The notes below the pieces were generated by a model. The model did not search any database. It was not told where the DNA came from and saw only the letters and a list, made by a program, of their open reading frames with translations. Position numbers and translations under genes: made by a program. This document shows positions 1 through 9,509 of a stretch of 64,000 nucleotides of DNA, piece after piece. Source of the DNA: Acidihalobacter ferrooxydans (GTDB taxonomy: Bacteria; Pseudomonadota; Gammaproteobacteria; DSM-5130; Acidihalobacteraceae); the NCBI RefSeq assembly GCF_001975725.1, contig NZ_CP019434.1:310001-374000 (forward strand). Direction: 5' to 3'. How positions within the stretch are numbered: position 1 is the first letter of the stretch; each line of letters opens with the position of its first letter.

Positions 1-293
1 TGCCGCCCGAACTGCGCCAACAAGCGGTCAGTACCGAAGGTCTGGACTGGGAGGCGCCGCTGGCGCGCTGGGCGCAACGCCATGTGGCGACTGCACCCGA
101 GCCGTTGCTCGACATTGCGCTGCCGCGTATCGAGCAGATTCTCATCGAAACCGCGTTGCGCCGGACAGGTGGTCGCCGTCAGGAAGCATCGAAGCTGCTG
201 GGTTGGGGGCGCAACACGCTGACCCGCAAAATCAAGGAACTCGGCATGACCGCTGCAGAGGACGCGGATGCCGACGAAACGGATGGAGCCTGA
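1..293 (+). CDS. ntrC: Nitrogen regulation response regulator NtrC, C-terminal end (partial)
   Basis: Only the C-terminus of the protein is present; the reading frame is open from position 3 to the stop at 291-293, so the gene begins before the window. The visible part holds a Fis-type helix-turn-helix with the motif GGRRQEASKLLGWGRNTLTR and the ending KIKELGM, which is typical of NtrC (NR-I), the sigma-54 activator for nitrogen limitation. The tail after that motif is short and acidic. NtrC phosphorylated by NtrB would activate glnK-amtB, which lies in this same window behind an NtrC-like site (32942-32956). Family assignment is good from the HTH, but the AAA+ and receiver domains cannot be checked here. 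Confidence 0.85.
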   Translation, partial: PPELRQQAVSTEGLDWEAPLARWAQRHVATAPEPLLDIALPRIEQILIETALRRTGGRRQEASKLLGWGRNTLTRKIKELGMTAAEDADADETDGA

Positions 294-367
294 GGGCGTG
301 CCGGCGATTGCGCGCTATGATCATGGCGCCCCCTCGACGCGCGTTTCATAGCGGCGCGGGACGGTCG

Positions 368-1189
368 ATGTTGACTCATAAACAGCCCGTGCTGGAACGT
401 ATCCGCATCTACCCGCTAAAGTCATTCGACGGCATGGACGTGGCGATTGCCCGCGTGCTGCCGGTCGGTGCACTGGCCTCGGATCGCCGTTTCGCGCTGT
501 GTGATGCCGGCGGCGCATTCCTCAACGGCAAGCGTGACCCGCGGGTGCATGCGGTGCGGATCGCGTGGCGGATGGAAGCGGACGTGCTGTGCTTCGATGC
601 CACGGTCGGGCAACGCAGCTGCCACGGACGGCTTCCGGAGGATGCCGAGCGTCTTGGCGAATGGTTCAGCGCCCATTTCGGACAAGAGCTCACCGTGGTC
701 GAGGACACACAGCGCGGCTACCCTGACGATACCGACGCGCACGGCCCGACCGTGGTAGCCACGGCCAGCATCGAGCGCGTTGCCGCATGGCTCGGGGAGC
801 CGCTCGCGAGAACCCGGCGCCGTTTCAGGGCCAATCTGGAAATCGGCGGCGTACCGGCGTTCTGGGAGGATGGACTGCTGGGCGAGGAAGGCGCGGCGCC
901 CGGGCGGTTTTTGATCGGTGATGTCGAATTTCAGGGACTCAAACCCTGTGTGCGCTGCCCGGTCCCGACACGCGATCCCGATACAGGTGTGGCCGACAGC
1001 CGCTTGCCACGTGTATTCAGTGCGCAGCGCCGCACGGAACTGCCGGATTGGGCGCCACAGAGTCGCTTTACCCATTACTACCGTTTTACGCTGAACACGG
1101 GCGTGCCTGCCGCTTTCAGTGGTGGTGAATTACACGTTGGGGATGCCCTGCGCGAGGTATTCAGGCCCGCACAGACGCCCCGGGAGTAA
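368..1189 (+). CDS. MOSC domain-containing protein (YcbX/mARC type)
   Basis: 273-aa protein with an N-terminal MOSC beta-barrel (residues about 5-120, beginning LERIRIYPLKSFDG) and a C-terminal MOSC domain containing the conserved Cys region LKPCVRCPVPTRDPDTG. That cysteine is the usual molybdenum ligand in YcbX/mARC enzymes. These proteins reduce N-hydroxylated compounds using a molybdenum cofactor and an electron-transfer partner. No fused 2Fe-2S ferredoxin domain is present (E. coli YcbX has one), so the electron donor would be separate. I chose the ATG at 368 because the family homology begins directly after it; an upstream in-frame extension to 203 overlaps ntrC and looks non-coding. The exact substrate is unknown. 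Confidence 0.85.
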   Translation: MLTHKQPVLERIRIYPLKSFDGMDVAIARVLPVGALASDRRFALCDAGGAFLNGKRDPRVHAVRIAWRMEADVLCFDATVGQRSCHGRLPEDAERLGEWFSAHFGQELTVVEDTQRGYPDDTDAHGPTVVATASIERVAAWLGEPLARTRRRFRANLEIGGVPAFWEDGLLGEEGAAPGRFLIGDVEFQGLKPCVRCPVPTRDPDTGVADSRLPRVFSAQRRTELPDWAPQSRFTHYYRFTLNTGVPAAFSGGELHVGDALREVFRPAQTPRE

Positions 1190-1491
1190 GTGCGCGTCAC
1201 CGCTCAAGGAAGACCGCCCCGGCGTATGGCCAGCGCCGTGCGTGATCGCGTCACCGGATAAGCCATCAGGAGAGGCGTCCTTGCTCGATCTTCGAAGCCA
1301 CTGAAAAACTCATTCGCTCGGGCGTGGCGCAACGAGGTTGCCCGCTGAAGAAATTCGCCGTGAGTCCAGATCTCTGCACAATCATTACTTCGCCGCATGG
1401 AATATCTGGGTGTTTAACCGTTCTCCGGGTTTATTCGGATCGACCCATCGGGTAACGTAGCCGCTCCGTTTTCCGCGAATCGACCAGTCCT
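1190..1491. other. Intergenic region filled by a MITE-like repeat
   Basis: No gene is visible. Most of the gap is repeat copy A1 (1253-1411). The remaining roughly 80 bases before lptM must hold the promoter for lptM-lysA; I see no clear consensus promoter or lysine riboswitch. Confidence 0.6.
1253..1411. repeat. MITE-like dispersed repeat, family A copy 1
   Basis: About 159 bp, bounded by imperfect inverted ends ACCGGATA (1253-1260) and TATCTGGGT (1403-1411). It aligns along most of its length with 61379-61542 and partly with 63432-63522. Shared blocks include CTTGCTYGATCTT, GGGCGTGGCGCAACGA and AATCATT. It has no coding capacity. Confidence 0.75.
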
Positions 1492-1635
1492 ATGAATATC
1501 CGCTCTATCGGGCGCAGTCTCCTCACCGCGCTCCTGACTTCCATGCTCGTTCTCTCGCTAGGCGGCTGCGGGAAGAAGGGGCCGCTGTATCTCCCGCAAG
1601 ACAACGGCGCGAAGACCGCGCAGCAGGGGCGCTGA
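1492..1635 (+). CDS. lptM: Small LptM (YifL)-type lipoprotein
   Basis: A 47-residue lipoprotein. It has an N-terminal basic region, a hydrophobic stretch and the lipobox LSLGGC, followed directly by the family hallmark GCGKKGPLYLP. LptM is the small outer-membrane lipoprotein that helps assemble the LptD/LptE lipopolysaccharide translocon. The gene sits 3 nt upstream of lysA. The order lptM followed by the lysA/dapF region is widely conserved in gammaproteobacteria, which supports the call. The mature protein would start at Cys26. Confidence 0.85.
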   Translation: MNIRSIGRSLLTALLTSMLVLSLGGCGKKGPLYLPQDNGAKTAQQGR

Positions 1636-1638
1636 GCG

Positions 1639-2886
1639 ATGGATTATTTCAATGACCGCGACGGTGTGCTGCATGCCGAAGATGTGCCTGTCACCGAACT
1701 GGCCGAACGTTTCGGCACACCCTGTTACGTGTACTCGCGGGCGACGCTCGAGCGGCACTGGCGGGCGTTCGATGCGGCGCTCGGCGATCATCCCCACTTG
1801 ATCTGTTATGCGGTGAAGGCGAACTCCAATCTGGCCGTGCTGAACCTGTTGGCCCGGCTCGGTTCGGGCTTCGACGTGGTTTCGGGCGGCGAACTCGAGC
1901 GTGTGCTGCGCGCCGGCGGCGATCCGGCGCGGACCGTGTTCTCCGGGGTCGGCAAGCAGGTGTGGGAAATGCGCCGCGCGCTAGAAGTCGGCATCCGCTG
2001 CTTCAACATTGAATCCGGGGCCGAACTCGAACGGCTGAACGATGTGGCCGGAGCAACAGGCTGTCGGGCGCCGGTCTCGCTGCGCGTCAACCCCGACGTG
2101 GATGCCGGCACGCACCCCTACATTTCCACCGGTCTGCGCGAAAACAAGTTCGGCGTGGACGTGGACACGGCCATGGCGCTCTATCGGCGCGCGGCCGAGC
2201 TGCCGCATCTCGATGTTGCCGGGATCGATTGCCACATCGGCTCGCAACTGACCCGGCTTGCGCCGCTGCGCGATGCGCTGGATCGGCTGCTCGACATGAT
2301 CGACCGACTGGCGGCGGAAGGTATTGCCGTGCGTCATCTGGACCTCGGCGGCGGGCTCGGTATCCGCTATCGCGACGAAACGCCACCCGGACCGGCTGCG
2401 TACGCCCGCGCCCTGCGCGAGCGTATCGGAGACCGCGCGCTGGAAATCATGCTCGAACCAGGCCGCGCGATAGCCGGCAACGCAGGCATTCTACTGACGC
2501 GGGTGGAGTATCTGAAACACACCCCTGAGCGGCACTTTGCGCTGGTTGACGCGGCGATGAACGACCTGATCCGACCGGCACTGTACGGTGGCTGGCACGA
2601 CATCGTTCCGGTCGTGCAGGGCTCGCCGGCCGAGATGCGCGCCTACGACGTGGTCGGGCCGGTGTGCGAGTCGGCGGACTTTCTGGGCAAGGAACGCATG
2701 CTGGCGCTGACGGCCGGCGATCTGCTGGCGGTGCGTTCAGCCGGTGCGTATGGCTTTGTGATGAGTTCGAACTACAACACGCGTCCGCGGGCTGCTGAAC
2801 TGCTGGTGGACGGGACGCAGGTATACGTAGTGCGCGAGCGGGAGAATTTCGAGCAGATGGTGGCCGGGGAATGCCTGCTGCCCTGA
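1639..2886 (+). CDS. lysA: Diaminopimelate decarboxylase
   Basis: 415 aa, normal family length. PLP-dependent fold-type III decarboxylase making L-lysine from meso-diaminopimelate, the last step of lysine synthesis. The PLP-binding lysine is in YAVKANSN (K60). Other signatures are HIGSQ, the phosphate-binding GGGLGIRY, EPGRAI and the C-terminal VGPVCESADFLG and YGFVMSSNYN segments of the active site. It starts 3 nt after lptM and is probably cotranscribed with it. Two GC-rich hairpins follow the stop (2896-2950). dapF, which supplies its substrate, is in the same neighbourhood at 3580. Confidence 0.97.
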   Translation: MDYFNDRDGVLHAEDVPVTELAERFGTPCYVYSRATLERHWRAFDAALGDHPHLICYAVKANSNLAVLNLLARLGSGFDVVSGGELERVLRAGGDPARTVFSGVGKQVWEMRRALEVGIRCFNIESGAELERLNDVAGATGCRAPVSLRVNPDVDAGTHPYISTGLRENKFGVDVDTAMALYRRAAELPHLDVAGIDCHIGSQLTRLAPLRDALDRLLDMIDRLAAEGIAVRHLDLGGGLGIRYRDETPPGPAAYARALRERIGDRALEIMLEPGRAIAGNAGILLTRVEYLKHTPERHFALVDAAMNDLIRPALYGGWHDIVPVVQGSPAEMRAYDVVGPVCESADFLGKERMLALTAGDLLAVRSAGAYGFVMSSNYNTRPRAAELLVDGTQVYVVRERENFEQMVAGECLLP

Positions 2887-2895
2887 GCCCTGAGC

Positions 2896-2950
2896 GGACC
2901 GTCGAAGCGACGGTCCCAGAGTAGTGGGAAGACGGCGACGCCGCCTTCCC
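2896..2950. terminator. Two stem-loops between convergent lysA and tusA
   Basis: The first hairpin has a perfect 9-bp stem (GGACCGTCG / CGACGGTCC, 2896-2916) with a 3-nt loop. The second pairs GGGAAG with CTTCCC (2926-2950) around a GC-rich core. There is no U-tract, so this is a likely bidirectional barrier rather than a textbook intrinsic terminator. Confidence 0.5.
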
Positions 2951-2963
2951 AGCGAGAGGCGGT

Positions 2964-3194
2964 TTAGCCTTTTTTCATGAAGAAAGTGAACTCGCCGCCC
3001 GCTTCGCCGTGTTCCAGCAGCTCGTTGCCGGTCTGCTTGGCGAAAGCTTCGAAGTCCTTCACGGCGCCCGGATCGGTCGCCACGATCTTCAGCACGTCGC
3101 CACTGTTCAGATCGGCAAGCGCTTTCTTCGTGCGCAGGATCGGCAGGGGGCAGTTCAGGTTGCGGGCATCCAGTTCCTTGGTGAAATCGGTCAT
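2964..3194 (-). CDS. tusA: TusA-family sulfur carrier protein
   Basis: 76-aa SirA/TusA/YeeD fold protein with the essential CPxP motif (LNCPLPIL) near residue 15; the cysteine carries a persulfide. TusA proteins relay sulfur for tRNA thiolation. In sulfur oxidisers, paralogues shuttle sulfane sulfur in the cytoplasm together with rhodanese, DsrE or Hdr-like systems. No such partners are next to it here, so a general TusA role cannot be separated from a dissimilatory one. It is transcribed convergently to lysA. Confidence 0.85.
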   Translation of the reverse strand: MTDFTKELDARNLNCPLPILRTKKALADLNSGDVLKIVATDPGAVKDFEAFAKQTGNELLEHGEAGGEFTFFMKKG

Positions 3195-3579
3195 TTCTGA
3201 GTCACTCCTACGTTGACTGTGTGGTTGAAGTTTTCGGTACCACCGTAAACGCGAAAGGCCACTGCGAGGTGGTGTCGTGATGGTGTACGATCAGCACCGC
3301 GACAGTCGAACCCGCATCAGGGCTTGCTCCACGTGCACACGGGGCGGCTTGAAAACCGTCGCAGTATTACCCAGCGGAGGGCTGGATTCAAGATTAACAC
3401 GGCTGTTGTTGTCTGCAGATGCGGCGCGACAGGGTATCGGAGCAGGCCTCGCAAGGCGTATTCGCACCCATAAACGGCGTTGTTCGAGCTGTTTTACATT
3501 ATCCTGGTTTGTTGCCGGGTTCGCCTGAACGACGCCAACAACCCTGGGTCAGGCTCCTGGGACCGGGGCGGAGGACGAC
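3195..3579. other. Intergenic region upstream of tusA and dapF, with repeat-C-like segment
   Basis: 385 bp without a supported gene; it must carry the divergent promoters of tusA and dapF. About 3397-3465 resembles the reverse complement of about 61765-61835: both contain a GGCTRTTGTTGTCT core followed by ATGCGGCRCGMCAG. This points to another dispersed element. No tRNA or riboswitch was recognised. Confidence 0.5.
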
Positions 3580-4437
3580 ATGGATCTGAGTGGCCTGCGT
3601 TTCACCAAGATGCACGGTTTGGGTAACGACTTCGTCGTGATCGATGCCGTGCGCCAGTCCGTCAGGCTGGATACGGCGACGGTACGCGCGCTCGCCGAGC
3701 GTCATCGCGGCGTGGGCTGTGACCAGTTGCTGATTGTGGAGCCGGCGCAGGGCGGGCAGGCGGATTTGCGTTACCGGATATTCAACGCAGACGGCGGCGA
3801 GGTCGAGCAATGCGGAAACGGTGCGCGCTGTTTCGCGCGTTTCGTGGTCGATCAGGGGCTGGCTAAAGGCCCGGAAATCCGGGTCGAGACACTGGGTGGT
3901 CTGATGACGCTGCGGCTGCTGGACGACGGACAGGTGACGGTGAACATGGGTGTGCGGCGGCTGGAACCGGCACAAATCCCGTTCGAAGCCGCCGCCATGG
4001 CGCCCGGTTATCCCTTGACGGTGGACGGCGCGACCTACGAGATTGGCGCCGTGTCGATGGGCAATCCGCATGCCGTACTGCGCGTGGCGGACATTGACAC
4101 GGCGCCGGTGGCTGCGCTGGGGCCGCTGATCGAGGCGCATCCGCGCTTTCCGCAGCGGGTGAACGCCGGCTTCATGCAGGTGCTGTCGCCCGCACATATC
4201 CGGCTGCGCGTCTATGAACGCGGCGCGGGCGAGACACAGGCCTGCGGCAGCGGCGCCTGCGCAGCGGTGGTCAGCGGGCGTGTGCGCGGCTGGCTGGCGC
4301 CGCGCGTGGCGGTTGACGTTCTCGGTGGCCGGCTTATGATTGAATGGCAGGGCACGGGCGAGCCGGTGTTGATGACGGGGCCGGCCACCACCGTATTCGA
4401 GGGGCGAATAACCGATGAGCCTACACACCACGCCTGA
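3580..4437 (+). CDS. dapF: Diaminopimelate epimerase
   Basis: 285 aa. Converts LL- to meso-diaminopimelate for peptidoglycan and lysine. Both catalytic cysteines of this PLP-independent epimerase are present: C78 in [10 protein letters not shown] and the second in QACGSGACA near residue 225. The N-terminal [15 protein letters not shown] is diagnostic. The 3' end overlaps the DUF484 gene by 23 nt, so translation is probably coupled. The order dapF-DUF484-xerC matches the E. coli dapF-yigA-xerC cluster. Confidence 0.97.
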   Translation: MDLSGLRFTKMHGLGNDFVVIDAVRQSVRLDTATVRALAERHRGVGCDQLLIVEPAQGGQADLRYRIFNADGGEVEQCGNGARCFARFVVDQGLAKGPEIRVETLGGLMTLRLLDDGQVTVNMGVRRLEPAQIPFEAAAMAPGYPLTVDGATYEIGAVSMGNPHAVLRVADIDTAPVAALGPLIEAHPRFPQRVNAGFMQVLSPAHIRLRVYERGAGETQACGSGACAAVVSGRVRGWLAPRVAVDVLGGRLMIEWQGTGEPVLMTGPATTVFEGRITDEPTHHA

Positions 4438-5116
4438 GGCGCCACGAGCGGGCGAATTGACCGAAGAAGAGATCGCCGTTTTCCTGCGCGACCATCCCGA
4501 TTATTTCACGCGGCATATCGAATTGCTCGACGTGCTGCGTCTGCCGCATCCCACGCATGGGGCCGTCTCGCTGGTCGAACGGCAACTCAGTCTGCTGCGC
4601 GAACGTAACCGGCAACTCGAGCGCAAACTGGGTGAGCTGATCCGGGTCGCGCGCGGTAATGAACAACTGAGCGCGAATCTGCATCAGCTTGCGCTCGGCC
4701 TGATGCGTGCGGACAGTCTCGACAGTGTACTGGCCAGCGCGCGCGATCTGCTGTGCAGCGAGTTCAATGCCGATCAGGTCGTGATTCGGGTGATCGACCG
4801 CGAGGGCGAGTTGCTGGCACCTTACAGTGTGGCGCAGGGCGATCCCGGCCTCAACGAATTCCAGACGGTCTTCGAGCGGCGCCGCCCGGTGTGCGGCCAG
4901 CTCCGACCCGCGCAGCTCGCCTGGCTGTTCGGCGACTATGCCGACACGGTCGCTTCGGCCGTGGTTACGCCGCTGTTCGATACGCAACCGCTCGGCCTGC
5001 TGGCGCTGGGCAGCGCTGAGGCCGACCGTTTTCATCCGAGTATGGGCACTTTGTTCCTGGGCTATCTCGGTGAACTGCTGGCGGCGGCGGTGGACATCCG
5101 GCTGGACCGGGCGTGA
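4415..5116 (+). CDS. DUF484 family protein (YigA-like)
   Basis: 233 aa. The N-terminal third has the DUF484 signature, including FLRDHPDYF and LRLPH, followed by a predicted coiled coil rich in Arg/Glu/Leu ([13 protein letters not shown]). The C-terminal half looks like a GAF-type domain. No ligand or biochemical role is established for the family. It overlaps dapF by 23 nt and xerC by 4 nt, so it is co-translated with both, as in many gammaproteobacteria. Confidence 0.85.
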   Translation: MSLHTTPEAPRAGELTEEEIAVFLRDHPDYFTRHIELLDVLRLPHPTHGAVSLVERQLSLLRERNRQLERKLGELIRVARGNEQLSANLHQLALGLMRADSLDSVLASARDLLCSEFNADQVVIRVIDREGELLAPYSVAQGDPGLNEFQTVFERRRPVCGQLRPAQLAWLFGDYADTVASAVVTPLFDTQPLGLLALGSAEADRFHPSMGTLFLGYLGELLAAAVDIRLDRA

Positions 5117-6027
5117 GCCGCGTGTCTGCCGAGGACTGGATCGCGCGGTATTTGCAGAACCTTGGCACGCAGCGCAACTATTCCGCCCACACCGTCGCCG
5201 CTTACCGCCGCGATCTTGATGCGTTCGCCGCTTTCCTTGCTTCACGCGCACGCGCGCTGAGCGAGGCCAGCCCCGACGATGTGCGCGATTTCGTGGCGAC
5301 CGGCCATCGTCAGGGGCGTTCCTCCACCACGCTCAAGCGACGCCTGTCGGCGGTGCGCGGGCTGTTCCGTTTTCTGCAAACCGAGGGTGTGGTCGAAAAT
5401 CACCCCGCGCTTGATCTGCGTGCACCGAAAGGGGCCAGGCGCCTGCCCGAAGTGCTCGATCCGGAACAGATGGCGGCGTTGCTGGAGCAGGCGGGCGCCG
5501 ATCCGCTGGCCGTGCGCGACCGGGCTTTGTTTGAGCTGATCTACTCGTCGGGTTTGCGTCTGGCTGAAGTTCTCGGACTGGATCTGGTTTCGCTCGATCT
5601 GGCTGCCGGGCGTGTGCGCGTGCTCGGCAAGGGTCGCAAGACCCGCGAAGTGCCGGTCGGGCGCAAGGCACGCGAGGCGCTGGCTGCCTGGCTCAAGGTG
5701 CGACCTGAGCTGGCCGCGGCCGATGCGGCTGCGGTGTTCGTCGGCCGCCGCGGAGTGCGTCTGGGTGCGCGCGGCGTGCAGCAACGTTTGCGGCGGCGTG
5801 GCATCCGCGCCGGGCTCGATGCGCCGGTGCATCCGCACATGCTGCGGCATGCTTTCGCCAGTCATCTGCTGGAGTCGTCCGGCGATCTGCGTGCGGTGCA
5901 GGAACTGCTCGGCCACGCTGATATCGGCACGACGCAGATTTATACGCATCTCGATTTTCAGCACCTGGCGCAGGTCTACGACCGTGCGCACCCGCGTGCG
6001 CGACGACGCACGGACGAGGAGGCCTAA
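5113..6027 (+). CDS. xerC: Site-specific tyrosine recombinase XerC
   Basis: 304 aa; the GTG start overlaps the preceding stop (GTGA). It has a SAM-like N-terminal core-binding domain (residues about 8-95) and a C-terminal catalytic domain. Catalytic residues are visible: Arg in SSGLRLAEVLGL, Lys in GKGRKTREVP, HxxR in HPHMLRHAFASHLL, His in LLGHADIGTTQ and the nucleophile Tyr in IYTHLD. With XerD it resolves chromosome dimers at dif. Position and size fit XerC rather than a phage integrase. The 3' end is followed within 10 bp by a MITE-like repeat. Confidence 0.95.
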   Translation: MSRVSAEDWIARYLQNLGTQRNYSAHTVAAYRRDLDAFAAFLASRARALSEASPDDVRDFVATGHRQGRSSTTLKRRLSAVRGLFRFLQTEGVVENHPALDLRAPKGARRLPEVLDPEQMAALLEQAGADPLAVRDRALFELIYSSGLRLAEVLGLDLVSLDLAAGRVRVLGKGRKTREVPVGRKAREALAAWLKVRPELAAADAAAVFVGRRGVRLGARGVQQRLRRRGIRAGLDAPVHPHMLRHAFASHLLESSGDLRAVQELLGHADIGTTQIYTHLDFQHLAQVYDRAHPRARRRTDEEA

Positions 6028-6037
6028 CAAAGCTTCT

Positions 6038-6204
6038 GGCCCGGATATGCCACAACTACTACCGCCGCTCTGGCGGGACTTCCGATTCCATAAGGGCTTA
6101 TCCCCTCGGTCGGCCGTCATCACCGATACGCGCTCCTGCTGAAACCCCCTTGTGAAAACCCTATCCGGTGCCATATCAGCACACCGTTATGAATCATCCG
6201 GGCC
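6038..6204. repeat. MITE-like dispersed repeat, family B copy 1
   Basis: 167-bp element with perfect 9-bp terminal inverted repeats, GGCCCGGAT (6038-6046) and ATCCGGGCC (6196-6204). It aligns with 48576-48731. Shared blocks are CCATAAGGG, GTCATCACCGATAC, TTGTGAA, CCTATCCGG, TCAGCAC and GTTATGAA. It has no coding capacity and sits between xerC and hslV. Confidence 0.8.
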
Positions 6205-6293
6205 AAGCGAAAATGCTAGACTGCCACTCTTGATCAGACGCGGCGATGCGCGTCATTGAACTGACTGAACAGACCCTGGCAGGAGGGCGAAAC

Positions 6294-6833
6294 ATGGAGC
6301 AGTTTCGGGGCACCACGATTCTTTCGGTGCGGCGTGGCGATCAGGTGACGATGGGCGGCGACGGCCAGGTCACGCTGGGCAATACGGTGATGAAGGGTAA
6401 TGCACGCAAGGTGCGCCGTTTGTATCACAACCACATTCTGGCCGGTTTCGCCGGTGGCACGGCTGACGCCTTTACCCTGTTCGAGCGCTTCGAGGGGCAA
6501 CTGGAGAAACATAGCGGCAACCTTACCCGCGCCGCCGTCGAGCTGGCCAAGGAATGGCGCACGGACCGCGCATTGCGCCGTCTGGAGGCGTTGCTTGCCG
6601 TCGCCGATCGCGAGGCTTCGCTGATTATTTCGGGCAACGGTGACGTGATCGAACCCGAAGGCGGCCTGATCGCCATCGGGTCGGGCGGGCCGTTCGCCCA
6701 GTCCGCGGCGCGGGCGCTGGTCGAAGGCACGGACTTCGATGCGCGGGAAATTACCGAACGGGCCTTGAATATCGCCGCCGACATCTGCATTTATACCAAC
6801 CACAACCTCACCATCGAAACGCTGGGTGAGTGA
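6294..6833 (+). CDS. hslV: ATP-dependent protease proteolytic subunit HslV
   Basis: 179 aa. Proteasome-like threonine peptidase that partners with HslU. The mature N-terminal threonine lies in [10 protein letters not shown] after a short MEQFRG propeptide. The start at 6294 follows a strong GGAGG site; an in-frame ATG at 6246 would add 16 residues not typical of the family. Other conserved elements are [19 protein letters not shown] and the C-terminal region near YTNHN. hslU follows directly, and this pair-order is universal in proteobacteria. Confidence 0.95.
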   Translation: MEQFRGTTILSVRRGDQVTMGGDGQVTLGNTVMKGNARKVRRLYHNHILAGFAGGTADAFTLFERFEGQLEKHSGNLTRAAVELAKEWRTDRALRRLEALLAVADREASLIISGNGDVIEPEGGLIAIGSGGPFAQSAARALVEGTDFDAREITERALNIAADICIYTNHNLTIETLGE

Positions 6834-6900
6834 CCTGACCGGATCGGATCGGATCAGATCAGGCCGTTTCCCCACCCGCGACCAACAAGCGTGCATCATC

Positions 6901-8241
6901 ATGATTCCCATGACACCCCGCGAAATCGTCCAGGAATTGGACAAACACATCGTCGGCCAGGCGCAGGCCAAACGCGCCGTCGCCATCGCGCTGCGTAATC
7001 GCTGGCGGCGCCAGCAGTTATCCGACGAACTGCGCCAGGAAGTCACGCCAAAGAATATTCTGATGATCGGTCCGACCGGCGTCGGCAAAACGGAAATCGC
7101 GCGTCGCCTCGCGCGCCTGGCCAATGCGCCGTTCATCAAGATCGAAGCGACCAAGTTCACCGAAGTCGGCTACGTCGGGCGCGATGTCGAATCGATCATC
7201 CGCGATCTGGCCGACATCGCGGTCAAGCTGGCACGCGAGACCGAAGTCGAGAAGGTGCGCTTCCGTGCCGGCGAGGCTGCGGAGGAACGCATACTCGACG
7301 CTTTGCTGCCCGGCGCCAGCCCGCGCAACGAATTTCTCGCCGAACCGGCGAGCAAGCCGGGAGAAAGCGTGGCGCGGCAGAAACTGCGCGAGCGGCTGCG
7401 CGCCGGCGAACTGGATGAACGCGAGATCGAGCTGGAACTGAGCGTGGCGCCGTCCGGCGTCGAAATCATGACGCCGCCGGGTATGGAGGAAATGGCCAGC
7501 CAGTTGCAGGGCATGTTCCAGAACCTGGCCGGCAACAAGACCAAGCGCCGCAAGCTGAAAATCAGTGAGGCGCGCAAGCTGCTCGCCGACGAGGAGGCGC
7601 TGCGGCTGGTCAACGAAGAAGACCTCAAGCTGCGCGCGGTGCGCGAAGTCGAGCAGAACGGTATTGTGTTCCTCGACGAGATCGACAAGATTGCCAAGCG
7701 TGGCGAGCACGGCGGCACCGACGTGTCGCGCGAAGGCGTACAGCGTGATCTGCTGCCCCTCATCGAGGGCAGTACGGTGAGCACCAAATACGGCACGGTG
7801 CGCACCGACCACATCCTGTTCATCGCATCGGGCGCGTTTCATCTTTCCAAACCATCGGATCTGGTGCCCGAATTGCAGGGGCGCCTGCCGATCCGCGTCG
7901 AACTCGATGCGCTCACGGCGGAAGACTTCGTGCGGATTCTCACCGAGCCGGATGCCTCGCTGGTCGAGCAGTACATCGCGCTGCTCGCGACCGAAGGTCT
8001 TACTGTCGAGTTCACCGAAGATGCCGTGCAACGCCTCGGTGCGATTGCCTACGAGGTCAATGCCCGCACCGAGAACATCGGGGCGCGCCGCCTGCACACG
8101 GTCATGGAGCGTTTGCTCGAAGAGGTCTCGTTCAACGCGCCTGACCGCGCCGGTGAAAAGCTGGTGATCGACGCCGCCACGGTGGAGTCCACGCTCGGCG
8201 AACTGGCGCATGATGAAGATCTGAGCCGCTACATTCTTTGA
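6901..8241 (+). CDS. hslU: HslU AAA+ ATPase of the HslVU protease
   Basis: 446 aa. Unfoldase ring subunit that feeds substrates into HslV. Walker A is [13 protein letters not shown] (about residues 57-69), Walker B is [12 protein letters not shown], the pore loop is GYVGRD, and the C-terminus ends DLSRYIL, the tail that docks into HslV. I chose the ATG at 6901 ([13 protein letters not shown]); the in-frame ATG at 6826 would add a low-complexity stretch encoded by GGATC repeats. The intermediate I domain (about residues 105-240) is present. Confidence 0.95.
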   Translation: MIPMTPREIVQELDKHIVGQAQAKRAVAIALRNRWRRQQLSDELRQEVTPKNILMIGPTGVGKTEIARRLARLANAPFIKIEATKFTEVGYVGRDVESIIRDLADIAVKLARETEVEKVRFRAGEAAEERILDALLPGASPRNEFLAEPASKPGESVARQKLRERLRAGELDEREIELELSVAPSGVEIMTPPGMEEMASQLQGMFQNLAGNKTKRRKLKISEARKLLADEEALRLVNEEDLKLRAVREVEQNGIVFLDEIDKIAKRGEHGGTDVSREGVQRDLLPLIEGSTVSTKYGTVRTDHILFIASGAFHLSKPSDLVPELQGRLPIRVELDALTAEDFVRILTEPDASLVEQYIALLATEGLTVEFTEDAVQRLGAIAYEVNARTENIGARRLHTVMERLLEEVSFNAPDRAGEKLVIDAATVESTLGELAHDEDLSRYIL

Positions 8242-8270
8242 GCGTCACGCCACATTCACGAGAGCCCTTC

Positions 8271-8636
8271 ATGTCCGCACCCCGCCTTACCGATATCCGC
8301 CTGCACCAGCAGTCGCGCATTCTCGAACTGGTCTTCGATGGTGGCGCGCATTTTCGCCTGCCCTGCGAATACCTGCGCGTGTTCTCGCCTTCGGCCGAGG
8401 TGCGCGGTCACGGTCACGGGCAGGAAGTGCTGCAAACCGGCAAGGAATCGGTCAACATTACGGCTATCGAGCCGGTAGGCAACTACGGCGTCAAACTGGT
8501 GTTCAGCGACGGGCATGACACCGGCATCTATGACTGGAACTATCTTTACGAGCTGGGCGAAAATCAGGCGCGTAACTGGCAGGCCTATCTCGACCGTCTG
8601 AGCGAGAGTGGTTATCAGCGTCAGGAACCGGACTGA
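8271..8636 (+). CDS. DUF971 (GBBH-like N-terminal domain) protein
   Basis: 121 aa. Single DUF971 domain, with features such as FRLPCEYLRVFSPSAEV and YGVKLVFSDGHDTGIY. This zinc-ribbon-like fold is also the N-terminal domain of gamma-butyrobetaine hydroxylase. Biochemical function is unproven; homologues are often linked with Fe-S or ubiquinone genes. The TTG at 8238 overlapping hslU is possible, but the ATG at 8271 begins the conserved part. The placement hslU-DUF971-ubiE is conserved in gammaproteobacteria. Confidence 0.85.
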   Translation: MSAPRLTDIRLHQQSRILELVFDGGAHFRLPCEYLRVFSPSAEVRGHGHGQEVLQTGKESVNITAIEPVGNYGVKLVFSDGHDTGIYDWNYLYELGENQARNWQAYLDRLSESGYQRQEPD

Positions 8637-8711
8637 GCAGCGCCGCGCGCGCCGACATGTGTGAGCGACGCCGCGCAGCCCCCACCCAAACGCCGCCGCG
8701 CGGAGCAGCAT

Positions 8712-9461
8712 ATGGACAAGCAAGACACCACCGATTTCGGCTATCAGCAGGTCAGGGCGGAGGAAAAGGCGCGCAAGGTCGCCGCGGTTTTCCACTCCGT
8801 AGCCGACCGCTACGACGTGATGAACGATCTGATGTCGCTCGGCGTACATCGCCTGTGGAAGCGCTATACCATCGAACTGGCCGGCGTGCGCAGAGGCCAG
8901 CCTGTGCTCGATCTGGCCGGCGGCACCGGCGATCTGGCTGGTCGTTTCGCGCGCATGGTCGGGCCGGAAGGCGAAGTCGTGCTGGCCGATATCAACGCCT
9001 CGATGCTGCGCAATGGCCGCGAACGCATGCTCGACAAGGGGCTGGCCGGCAATCTGCGTTTTGCCCAGGTCAACGCCGAATGTCTGCCTTTTCCCGACAA
9101 TCACTTCGATCTTGTCACTATCGCCTTCGGCCTGCGCAACGTCACCGACAAGGCTGCCGCGCTGCGGTCCATGTACCGTGTGCTCAAGCCGGGTGGGCGC
9201 CTGCTGGTGCTGGAGTTTTCCAGGCCGGTAGTGCCGGGTCTCAAACCGATCTATGACCTGTACTCCTTCACCGCGCTGCCGCTGATGGGCAAACTCGTCA
9301 CGGGAGACGCGGCCAGCTACCGCTATCTCGCCGAATCCATTCGCATGCACCCGGACCAGTCGACGCTAAAGAGCATGATGGAGGAGGCCGGTTTCGAGCG
9401 TACCGAGTTCTACAATCTCAGCGGCGGTATCGTGGCCGTTCATCGAGGCTATAAGTTTTGA
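8712..9461 (+). CDS. ubiE: Ubiquinone/menaquinone C-methyltransferase UbiE
   Basis: 249 aa, the same size as E. coli UbiE. SAM-dependent C-methylation of the benzoquinol ring in ubiquinone synthesis. Motifs seen: [18 protein letters not shown] near the N-terminus, the SAM loop [15 protein letters not shown], and [11 protein letters not shown]. The start at 8712 follows GGAG; a GTG at 8661 would add 17 poorly conserved residues. It is the first of three ubiquinone genes (ubiE-ubiJ-ubiB). Confidence 0.95.
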   Translation: MDKQDTTDFGYQQVRAEEKARKVAAVFHSVADRYDVMNDLMSLGVHRLWKRYTIELAGVRRGQPVLDLAGGTGDLAGRFARMVGPEGEVVLADINASMLRNGRERMLDKGLAGNLRFAQVNAECLPFPDNHFDLVTIAFGLRNVTDKAAALRSMYRVLKPGGRLLVLEFSRPVVPGLKPIYDLYSFTALPLMGKLVTGDAASYRYLAESIRMHPDQSTLKSMMEEAGFERTEFYNLSGGIVAVHRGYKF

Positions 9462-9509
9462 TGGCCGTCTGCGGATCGCCGTCCATGGCCGGGGTTTGAG
9501 GAAAGCGCG

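Noticed and set aside
1190-1491. Lysine riboswitch upstream of lysA
   Set aside because: The gap is mostly the MITE-like repeat A1 and lptM intervenes; no riboswitch-like core seen.
6841-6864. Tandem GGATC-like run before hslU
   Set aside because: Short, imperfect low-complexity stretch; no function supported.
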